Of a DNA stretch of 37,055 nt, positions 31,328-37,055 are shown piece after piece. The notes below the pieces were generated by a model. That model had not been told where the DNA came from, made no database searches, and worked only from the letters and a program-made list of their open reading frames with translations. The DNA comes from Nonomuraea cavernae (GTDB lineage: Bacteria > Actinomycetota > Actinomycetes > Streptosporangiales > Streptosporangiaceae): the NCBI RefSeq assembly GCF_014646355.1, contig NZ_BMNH01000047.1:1-37055 (forward strand), given 5' to 3'. A program made the translations under genes and the position numbers. How positions within the stretch are numbered: position 1 is the first letter of the stretch; every line of letters starts with the position of its first letter.

Positions 31328-32560
31328 GTGGGTAGCGAGCGCGTTGTCCTCACCATTCGCTCCGGCGAGGGCCCTCAAGGGCAGACGGTCAAGGCTCCGA
31401 GAAAAGAGATCGAACGGCTCCTCAGCGATACCAAGCCGGGAGAGATCAGCGACGCCGGATCCACGTACAAGGCCGCGGCCGGGGCGGTCGATCGGGCTGT
31501 CCAGGCGCTGCAGGAGAGTGCTGGCGAGCTAGCCAAGAGCTGGAAGGGGCCGACGGCCGCCCAGGTGCAGAAGGCGATGCAGCTGATGCACGCCAGCGGC
31601 GTCGAGCTGTCGTCCAAGATGAGGCAGATGGACGAGGCTCTCGGCAGCTATGCCGAGGAGTTGCCTGCCACCCTCGCCAAGGTCGAGAGCATCCCCACCC
31701 CTGTGATGCCCCGCGGGACGACCACCGCCGCCGCCGTGTCGGCCTACGAGGAGCGGAAGGCGGCCGAGGACAGGGAAGCGCAGAAGGCGATGCGCGAGCT
31801 TAACCAGAAGATGGCCAACATTTTCAACGCCAGCGTCCCGGCGACCGTTTCATATGAACTGCCCACGGTGGCGATCCCCGGCGACGGAGGGGGGGCGAAC
31901 CAGAAGCCCGTGGTCCTGTCCGAGCTTCCGGCGAACGCGGGCGAGCCCGGCTCCGGCGACCCGCTCGCACCTGGTACGGGCACCATCAGCCCGGGTGAGG
32001 CCGGCACGACTCCCACGGGTACGAGCCCCAGCGCTACAAGCCCGACGGGAAGCGGGACCAGCGACCCAGGTACCGGAACCTCCAACACAGCGGGTCGAAA
32101 TGGCGTAGAAGGCACAGGATCGGACCCGCTCAGTACCCAGCGGCAGACCGGTCTCACCGACAACACCGTGCCTTCGGTGATCGGCGACCCCCGGGCCACC
32201 GAGTCGGCCAATTTCTCTCCGCAGACCACGTCCAGCCCGTATACGGCCACCCCGTACACGAGCACCCCGTACGCAGGCGCTCCGAACGCCACCACGCTGA
32301 CCCCCGTCACGGCCGGCAACACGCCAGGTGCTCCGTCCGTTCTCGGCAACCCAGGAGCGCTCGGCGGTTCCTCCGTGAGCGGTGGTCCCGCCAGTGCGGT
32401 GAGGCCCGCAGGCATGGGCCCCGGAATGATGCCGTTCATGCCGATGGGCGGCATGGGCGCCGGCGGCTCGGACAACGGGATCGAAGTGGGGACGCATCTT
32501 ACCGAAGAGCGCGACATCTGGACTACGGCGCATACTGTGACCGAACCACGCATCGGTTGA
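31328..32560 (+). CDS. PPE-like/WXG-domain substrate with Pro/Thr/Gly-rich tail and C-terminal Met-Pro-Gly motif
   Basis: 410 residues. The N-terminal helical domain (about 40-180) contains AKSWKGPTAAQVQKAM (W72-K-G74) and long helices, including AYEERKAAEDREAQKAMRELNQKMANIF, reminiscent of PPE-type domains. A disordered Gly/Ser/Thr/Pro segment with YTATPYTSTPYAG repeats follows. The last 60 residues have MMPFMPMGGMGAGG then an acidic stretch and EERDIWTTAHTVTEPRIG. This tail recurs in the next gene, so it is probably functional. GTG 31328 is preceded by GAGGAAGG. No signal peptide. Likely a T7SS substrate acting in the envelope; exact role unknown. Confidence 0.75.
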   Translation: MGSERVVLTIRSGEGPQGQTVKAPRKEIERLLSDTKPGEISDAGSTYKAAAGAVDRAVQALQESAGELAKSWKGPTAAQVQKAMQLMHASGVELSSKMRQMDEALGSYAEELPATLAKVESIPTPVMPRGTTTAAAVSAYEERKAAEDREAQKAMRELNQKMANIFNASVPATVSYELPTVAIPGDGGGANQKPVVLSELPANAGEPGSGDPLAPGTGTISPGEAGTTPTGTSPSATSPTGSGTSDPGTGTSNTAGRNGVEGTGSDPLSTQRQTGLTDNTVPSVIGDPRATESANFSPQTTSSPYTATPYTSTPYAGAPNATTLTPVTAGNTPGAPSVLGNPGALGGSSVSGGPASAVRPAGMGPGMMPFMPMGGMGAGGSDNGIEVGTHLTEERDIWTTAHTVTEPRIG

Positions 32561-32590
32561 TCGAGGCGTCCTGCTGGTTAGGGGTGAGCC

Positions 32591-33703
32591 ATGGGTAACC
32601 AATATCCGTACTCCAACGGAAATCTGCCCACACAGTTGAACTACACGCCGTCGTCCGGTGTGAAGTTCGAGAAGGGAAAGCTCGCCTCCAACAGCAATAG
32701 GCTCGACGCGGACAGCTCCAAGGTGAGCAACCTTGCGGGCCGTACGGAGAAAATTTCCCTTTCCTGGCTGGGATACGGGCTGACAGGACGTGAGTGTGAC
32801 AAGGCACACCGTGACGTGCGCGACCAGCATTCCGAAACGCTGAAGGTCGCCAAACGGGTGCTGGAGTCATGGCGGGAAGCGCTGAGAATCGCTGACTCCA
32901 AGTACAGGGCGGCGGACGAAGACTCGCCGATCAATCAGCTCCCGAACGTGCCGAATGTCTCAAGCCCTAGCATGCCTGACTCCCAGGTGCCCAATTACAA
33001 CGTGCCCAAGGCCAATCTGCCCGATTCGTATCGGCCCGACTACAACGTGCCCAAGGCCAATCTGCCCGATTCGTATCAGCCCGACTACAACGTGCCCAAG
33101 GCCAACCTACCCGACCCCGCATCGCCTGATTCGGGTCTTCCTGGCTCTGGTATGCCTGGCTCTGGTATGCCTGATCCGAGCCTCGCGAGTCCTGATATGG
33201 CGAATCCGGATTTCAAGAGTCCTGATATGGCGAACCCGGATTTCAAGAGTCCTGATATGGCGAACCCGGACCTCAAGAGTCCTGATATGGCGAATCCGGA
33301 TTTGGCCAAGCCCAACCTTTCGGATCCCACGAAGACGGGTCTCTCCGGCTACGATCCGTCCACCACACCGTCGCTCCAGCAGCCCCGCATTCCGGAGGCC
33401 ACCGCATCGGTGGATCCGGCTCGCTTCACCACCGGTGCGCCCGGCACTGTCACGGGCCCAGGCACCGGCACTGGTCTCGGCGGACCGGGGTCCGGTAACC
33501 AGGTTCCCGCTCTCGCCAAGGGCGCGGCTAACGCCCTCGGCGGTATGGGCGGCATGCCGTTCATGCCGATGGGCGGCATGGGCGGCATGGGCGGCGAAAG
33601 AGAGAAGGATGGCTCCACCTCCGACCTCCTACGTGGAGACGAAGAAGACTGGGGCATCGACGAGGACGTGACACCGCAGGTCCTGCGACACCAGGGCGCC
33701 TGA
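32591..33703 (+). CDS. EspC/WXG-type substrate with minisatellite Pro-Asp repeats and C-terminal Met-Pro-Gly motif
   Basis: 370 residues. The N-terminal ~115 residues form a helical hairpin: FEKGKLASNSNRLDADSSKV, the turn S-W59-L-G61, then RDVRDQHSETLKVAKRVLESWREALRIADSKYRAAD with Y105-x3-D109, a good YxxxD export motif. A repeat region follows: three 15-residue units (YNVPKANLPDSYxPD) and four 10-residue units (SPDMANPDFK). The C-terminus repeats the theme of the previous gene: GMPFMPMGGMGGMGG, an acidic stretch and EEDWGIDEDVTPQVL. ATG 32591 lies 30 bp after the previous stop, and the following gene starts 1 base after this stop. Probable secreted T7SS substrate with variable linker. Confidence 0.75.
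   Translation: MGNQYPYSNGNLPTQLNYTPSSGVKFEKGKLASNSNRLDADSSKVSNLAGRTEKISLSWLGYGLTGRECDKAHRDVRDQHSETLKVAKRVLESWREALRIADSKYRAADEDSPINQLPNVPNVSSPSMPDSQVPNYNVPKANLPDSYRPDYNVPKANLPDSYQPDYNVPKANLPDPASPDSGLPGSGMPGSGMPDPSLASPDMANPDFKSPDMANPDFKSPDMANPDLKSPDMANPDLAKPNLSDPTKTGLSGYDPSTTPSLQQPRIPEATASVDPARFTTGAPGTVTGPGTGTGLGGPGSGNQVPALAKGAANALGGMGGMPFMPMGGMGGMGGEREKDGSTSDLLRGDEEDWGIDEDVTPQVLRHQGA
32996..33115 (+). repeat. 45-bp tandem repeat (2.7 copies)
   Basis: Copies at 32996-33040, 33041-33085 and a partial at 33086-33115, encoding YNVPKANLPDSYxPD. Copies 1 and 2 differ at only about one base, implying recent expansion or homogenisation. Confidence 0.9.
33188..33307 (+). repeat. 30-bp tandem repeat (4 copies)
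   Basis: Four copies at 33188, 33218, 33248 and 33278, each beginning AGTCCTGATATGGCGAA and encoding SPDMANPD(F/L)(K/A). Near-identity of the copies suggests replication slippage and in-frame length polymorphism. Confidence 0.92.
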
Positions 33704-33704
33704 C

Positions 33705-34454
33705 ATGGGACTGGCGACGGAACGATTCCTCGGAGCAATCGCAGTTGCTGCGGCAAGCGCGGCTTTCATACGGCACCCTCTGGCCTACTCTGTGACCGCC
33801 GCCCTCGGGGTGATCATGGCTGATCCGGATTCGATGCGCGAGGCCATGAAGGAGTGGATGACCAAGGAAGAGGGGGGCCAGACCGCAGAATTGCAGGAAT
33901 TGCAAGCGTCCGTGGCGTCGCTGGCGGAACACCTCGAAAAGGATGCCCACTGGGAAGGCGAAGCCTTCAACGCCTTCAATGAGCTGCTGAAAGAGTTCAC
34001 CAAGCAGACCGGAAACGCGGCTATGCAGCGTGACAGCGTGGGCAACGCTCTGAAGTCGAGCGCGAAACTCTATGATGTCCTGTCTTGGGTCGCAGTCGCG
34101 GTGGCAGCGGTGATGGCAATCATCGCGCGTTACCTGGTGGTGACGCGTGCGAATCCCCCCGCAGCGCCTGCGGGGGAAGCAGCGGCTGCCGCCGGGGTGC
34201 AGACGCTGTGGACGAAGCTGAAGCCGGTGATGAGAGGACTGTTGACAATGGCCTTCACAGTCGGCGGCACGTATCAGGTCGTCCAGATGATGAGCATGAA
34301 TCAAATGATGAAATTTCAGAGTATGGAAGCCATGCCGATGTACAACTCACTGGCGCTTGGCAATGACGCCAATTCTGGAGCGCTCATCCCGGTGACGATT
34401 GAGGACAAGAAAACGTCCGGCCTGACTGTTCCCGGACAAACGGCGCCGGCCTGA
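33705..34454 (+). CDS. WxG protein with several hydrophobic segments, paralogue of 27863-28528
   Basis: 249 residues. The hydrophobic N-terminus (FLGAIAVAAASAAFIRHPLAYSVTAALGVIMA) is followed by a charged coiled region with KDAHWEGEAFNAFNELLKEF (W83-E-G85). Then come a transmembrane helix VLSWVAVAVAAVMAIIARYLVV (about 124-146), a linker and a weaker hydrophobic segment (RGLLTMAFTVGGTY) with a Met-rich end. The layout parallels the minus-strand protein at 27863-28528, and both follow an EspC-like repeat protein. ATG 33705 is one base after the previous stop (TGACATG), indicating coupling. Either a T7SS-exported membrane-active protein or an inner-membrane accessory component; the sequence alone does not decide. 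Confidence 0.65.
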   Translation: MGLATERFLGAIAVAAASAAFIRHPLAYSVTAALGVIMADPDSMREAMKEWMTKEEGGQTAELQELQASVASLAEHLEKDAHWEGEAFNAFNELLKEFTKQTGNAAMQRDSVGNALKSSAKLYDVLSWVAVAVAAVMAIIARYLVVTRANPPAAPAGEAAAAAGVQTLWTKLKPVMRGLLTMAFTVGGTYQVVQMMSMNQMMKFQSMEAMPMYNSLALGNDANSGALIPVTIEDKKTSGLTVPGQTAPA

Positions 34455-34458
34455 GGGC

Positions 34459-34480
34459 CCCCGGAGTCGCTGCTCCGGGG
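34459..34480. terminator. Hairpin between convergent 33705-34454 gene and eccB
   Basis: CCCCGGAG at 34459-34466 is perfectly complementary to CTCCGGGG at 34473-34480 with a 6-base loop. It lies directly between the two convergent stop codons, consistent with a bidirectional terminator without U-tract. Confidence 0.8.
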
Positions 34481-35896
34481 CTACCCGTTGATCTTCACTG
34501 GCGTGTGCGCGGCCGCCGGATCGAGCCGCGGCCCCTCGGGGATCATGTGCAGGAGTTGGGCCGGCATCGGTGCGACGGATGAGGCGTCGTACCCGAAGGT
34601 CTCCAGTTGCGCCCCAGATTGCAGGGGGTAGAGGCGATTCTGGTCGCTGATCAGGTAGTAGGTGTTGATCGCCGACAATTGCCCATCTCCTGGCAGCAAC
34701 CCGGCCATCGCCGCCCCGCCGGGAGGTAGCAGGATCTGGTCGAAGTGCTCCTGGCTGCCGGTCGTCGCGGGGACCGGGATGGCGATCCGGCCACCGCTGG
34801 TGATCTTGGCGCGTGTCGAACCTTTCTGCGTCTCCGCGTACACGGCACACAGCGGGGCCTCGGTCGACGGCGTGATCACCTTCGGCATCGTCGAAGGCAG
34901 GCCCCCGCCTAGGAGCTGCAGCTTGGACGGCATCGAGTTGGCGGTCGCGGCGTCGATCTCGATCGGCACGACCGGCCGCCGCCCGTACGCCTGCTTGCTG
35001 GCCGGGTCGTTGCGAATCAGTGTGGCCTGCGTGACGGTGATCGGTGCGAGGCCGTCCTGCGCGAGCACGTACCACCGGTCCGCGGCGCCGGCGATGCCGG
35101 GGGTGGTGAAGATCTGACCGACCCGCGCCGCCTTGCCGGTCGGCCCCCGCACCACCTTGCCCCGGTTGGGGATCGACGGTCCGCGGAAGTCGCGCCCGGT
35201 CGGGATGGCGTTGATCCAGGCGGCCGGCACCTTCCTGAGCACGGTGGCGCCGAGCGCGTTGATCCCCTCTGGGCCGACCTTCATCTTCTGGTCGGCCCAG
35301 ATCACCCAGCCTTGCTGCTGCTCGTCAGTGACGACCATCGCGCCGTTGCCCACCGGTTGGCCGCCGACGTCGATGCCGCCCACCAGAGTCACGTACGTCT
35401 GGGTCGCTCCGGACGCATCGGCCTTCTGGCCCACGCAGACCGACCAGGGCCCCTTGACCAGCTTCTCCTTGACCGGCAGTGAGTCGGGCGCGCCGGGGAT
35501 GCCGACGTACGGTCCTCGGGCGAAGCCCGCCAGCGAGGCGGCGGACACGTTGCGCACCTTGACGTCGGAGGCGTCGAGCAGCAACCGCGCGGAGACGTAG
35601 TTGGCGACCGGCAGCAGCTTGTTCTCCTGCGCGCTGTAGACGTACTTCGCTCCGCTCTCCTCCTCCACGAGCAGTTGCCCGGGATCGGTGAGCTTGGTCG
35701 CGTTCCCGGGTTTGAGCAGCCCCCAGATGCCGAACCCCGCTGTGATCAGGGCGGCGATGAGCAATCCGCAGAACAGCGCCACCGTGTGCCGCCGCATCGG
35801 CGACTCAGGCACATCGGGCTCGGCCTGCAACAACGCCATGCCCAGGCGCTGCATCATCAGCCGATGAGCCTGATAGAGGTCCTTCCGGGTCTGCAT
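34481..35896 (-). CDS. eccB: EccB, membrane-anchored periplasmic/extracytoplasmic component of the type VII secretion system
   Basis: 471 residues. The N-terminus MQTRKDLYQAHRLMMQRLGMALLQAEPD is the characteristic EccB cytoplasmic helix, followed by a basic PMRRHT and a single transmembrane helix (about 38-60, VALFCGLLIAALITAGFGIWGL). The large external domain begins KPGNATKLTDPGQLLVEEESGAKYVY, the conserved EccB block, and carries two conserved-type Cys (WSVCVGQ and APLCAVYAE) likely to be disulfide-bonded. ATG 35894-35896 is chosen by family start and a GGAG five bases upstream; the open frame to 35935 adds 13 unneeded residues. EccB forms the extracytoplasmic part of the ESX membrane complex. 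Transcribed alone here, about 70 bp downstream of an IS end. Confidence 0.95.
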   Translation of the reverse strand: MQTRKDLYQAHRLMMQRLGMALLQAEPDVPESPMRRHTVALFCGLLIAALITAGFGIWGLLKPGNATKLTDPGQLLVEEESGAKYVYSAQENKLLPVANYVSARLLLDASDVKVRNVSAASLAGFARGPYVGIPGAPDSLPVKEKLVKGPWSVCVGQKADASGATQTYVTLVGGIDVGGQPVGNGAMVVTDEQQQGWVIWADQKMKVGPEGINALGATVLRKVPAAWINAIPTGRDFRGPSIPNRGKVVRGPTGKAARVGQIFTTPGIAGAADRWYVLAQDGLAPITVTQATLIRNDPASKQAYGRRPVVPIEIDAATANSMPSKLQLLGGGLPSTMPKVITPSTEAPLCAVYAETQKGSTRAKITSGGRIAIPVPATTGSQEHFDQILLPPGGAAMAGLLPGDGQLSAINTYYLISDQNRLYPLQSGAQLETFGYDASSVAPMPAQLLHMIPEGPRLDPAAAHTPVKING

Positions 35897-35967
35897 GCCA
35901 CTCCGTTTCGGCGGGGGGAGGAGTGTGACTGACAACAGGACAGCATAGGAGTGTCCCAGAGCGTCTC

Positions 35968-36070
35968 GTCAGCTTCTCGGCCGTAAACGACCAAGCTTGC
36001 AGTTCCTCGCCGTCGGTGGCTTCGACGGTTTGGTCCGCGTCAGGCAGCGTGACTCACTGCCCAGCCCGTC
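35968..36070 (-). ncRNA. Possible omega-RNA (reRNA) region at the 3' end of tnpB
   Basis: In IS200/IS605 elements the guide RNA of TnpB is made from the 3' end of tnpB and the element right end. Here that interval contains a perfect 6-bp stem (CCGTCG 36010-36015 with CGACGG 36023-36028) and the end hairpin at about 35978-35996. The guide would be read from flanking DNA left of 35968, toward eccB. This follows from family knowledge, with no direct evidence of expression. Confidence 0.35.
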
Positions 36071-37055
36071 TCACCGCGTGAGGCGATGTTGCGGGCTGCG
36101 TTGACGTCGGCGTGCTCAGCGAAGCCGCACGACGTACAGGCGAAGGTTTCCTGGTCGGGCCGGTTGTTCTTGGCCACGTGCCCGCAGGCCGAGCAGGCTT
36201 GCGAGGTGTAGGCCGGGTCCACCCAGACCAGGGCGACACCGGCGCGGGCCGCCTTGTAGGCGATGAAGTGGCCGAGCTGGTGGAAACTCCATGAATGCAG
36301 CGTGACCCGCTGGGGCTTGCGGAGCCGTACCCGGTCGCGGATCCCCTGGAGATCTTCCAGGGCGATGCCTCGCCCGGTGCGTGCAGCCTCGGTCACGATG
36401 CGTCTGGCGATGGTGTGATTGGTGTCGGCGGCGAAACGCGCTTCTTTACGGCGGCGTTTCCTCAGCAGCCGTCTGGCGCTCTTGGTCTGTTTGGCCTGCA
36501 GGCGGCGGCGCAACTCGCGGTGGCGGTGACGGACCGCGTTCAGGGTCTTGCCGCTGTGACGGACACCATCGCCGGTGCCGGTGCCGGTGGCGGTGGTGGC
36601 GATGTTGGCGATCCCCAGATCCACCCCGACAAACCCGTCCGGGGCGCGCACCGGAACGTCCGGCAGGTCGCAGGTGGCGATGAGAAACCACCTGCCATCG
36701 CGGCAGACCAGGTCTGATTCGCCCTTGCGGTGAGCGGCCAGCAGGGTGAGCTGATCGGCCGAGGCGGTGAACGCCACGCCCTTCATCCGCCCACCCACGG
36801 TCCAGATCGACACCGTCCGCGCGTCCATCCGCCAGGACAGGCAGCGGTCGTCGAACGGCTGGGCCGCGCCCGGGCGAAAGACGATCGGCCTGGCCTGCAC
36901 CCGCTCACGCCGGACGGAGCCGGGCCTGCCCAGATTGCCGTTGCGCAGGTTGGCGTGCAGGGTGGTGTAGGCGTCGGCGACCTTCTTGATGACATGCTGC
37001 GCGGCCTGAGCCGCCAGCCCGTACCTGTCCTTGACCTGCCCGTAGACGTGCCTGC
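36040..37055 (-). CDS. tnpB: RNA-guided endonuclease TnpB family protein (IS605 OrfB), N-terminus cut by window edge
   Basis: At least 338 residues are in frame from the right edge (beginning HVYGQVKDRYGLAAQAAQHV), so the true start lies outside; GTG 36900 is only an internal codon. RuvC-like active-site residues are visible: Asp in FVGVDLGIANIAT, Glu in IALEDLQGIRDR and Asp in EHADVNAARNIA. The Cys4 zinc ribbon (CSACGH and CTSCGF) lies between the last two. TnpB proteins are RNA-guided DNA nucleases related to Cas12 and guided by the omega-RNA from the element end. All key residues seen appear intact, so the visible part could be functional. Confidence 0.9.
   Translation of the reverse strand, partial: RHVYGQVKDRYGLAAQAAQHVIKKVADAYTTLHANLRNGNLGRPGSVRRERVQARPIVFRPGAAQPFDDRCLSWRMDARTVSIWTVGGRMKGVAFTASADQLTLLAAHRKGESDLVCRDGRWFLIATCDLPDVPVRAPDGFVGVDLGIANIATTATGTGTGDGVRHSGKTLNAVRHRHRELRRRLQAKQTKSARRLLRKRRRKEARFAADTNHTIARRIVTEAARTGRGIALEDLQGIRDRVRLRKPQRVTLHSWSFHQLGHFIAYKAARAGVALVWVDPAYTSQACSACGHVAKNNRPDQETFACTSCGFAEHADVNAARNIASRGETGWAVSHAA

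Larger units (their letters stand above)
35968..37055 (-). mobile_element. IS200/IS605-type element encoding TnpB, right-end portion (left part outside window)
   Basis: TnpB reads leftward and continues past the window edge. Downstream of its stop the minus strand has GGAACTGCAAGC followed by an imperfect hairpin with two G-U pairs (CTTGGTC and GGCCGAG, loop GTTTAC) and AGCTGAC. This resembles the right end I know from actinobacterial IS605-group elements (GGAACCTGCAAGCCC...). I place the end near 35968. No TnpA gene is seen; it may be outside or absent. Confidence 0.6.

Noticed and set aside
1..37055. tRNA or rRNA genes
   Set aside because: Reading through the intergenic gaps I saw no cloverleaf with a conserved T-loop GTTCRA and CCA-proximal acceptor stem, and no rRNA-like segment.

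Overview
This is a high-GC window with many GTG starts, overlapping stop/start codons and actinobacterial gene families. These include a double-length Lrp regulator, an LpdA-type flavoprotein, a fused biotin carboxylase/BCCP and an ESX-type VII secretion system (T7SS) with a mycosin. I infer an Actinomycetota genome, probably a filamentous member of the Streptosporangiales type. That placement is inference; no rRNA is present.

Left part (1-12128) is largely housekeeping chromosome. It opens with the 3' end of an IS5-like transposase. A minus-strand, translationally coupled operon follows (Lrp regulator > M20 peptidase > purine nucleoside phosphorylase > phosphomannomutase/phosphoglucomutase). 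Divergent from it is a major-facilitator transporter broken by an internal deletion and frameshift. Next come a gamma-glutamylcyclotransferase-like gene, lpdA, a membrane-anchored Gly-rich protein, an acyl-CoA carboxylase alpha subunit and a short-chain dehydrogenase. The lpdA - PNP - phosphomannomutase neighbourhood resembles the lpdA/deoD/pmmB region of Mycobacterium tuberculosis.

Right part (12252-35896) is an ESX/T7SS locus. Its recognisable core is mycosin MycP (12612), EccC with three ATPase domains (19658-23647), the polytopic EccD (23759) and EccB (34481-35896). I find no EccE and no EccA. Around the core are canonical WXG100 proteins (12252, 30167, 30554), an N-terminal WxG domain fused to a lytic transglycosylase (18149-19294), two tandem pseudokinases with SpaA-like extracellular domains (13853-18056) and three consecutive YbaB/EbfC-like genes (26661-27858). 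There are also several accessory genes with WxG and/or YxxxD/E signatures.

The most interesting structure is a recurring two-gene module: an EspC-like helical protein, often with a Pro-rich repetitive segment, immediately followed by a WxG protein that is either enzymatic or carries several Ala/Gly-rich hydrophobic segments. Four instances are proposed: 19617>18149, 25343>26664, 29863>27863 and 32591>34454. The second genes of the last two look like diverged paralogues. I read these as candidate T7SS substrate pairs; that is inference.

The window closes with the C-terminal part of a TnpB of an IS200/IS605-type element. Its predicted right end and possible omega-RNA region lie about 70 bp upstream of eccB. 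The secretion locus is thus bounded on the right by a mobile element, and another mobile-element end lies at the left edge of the window.
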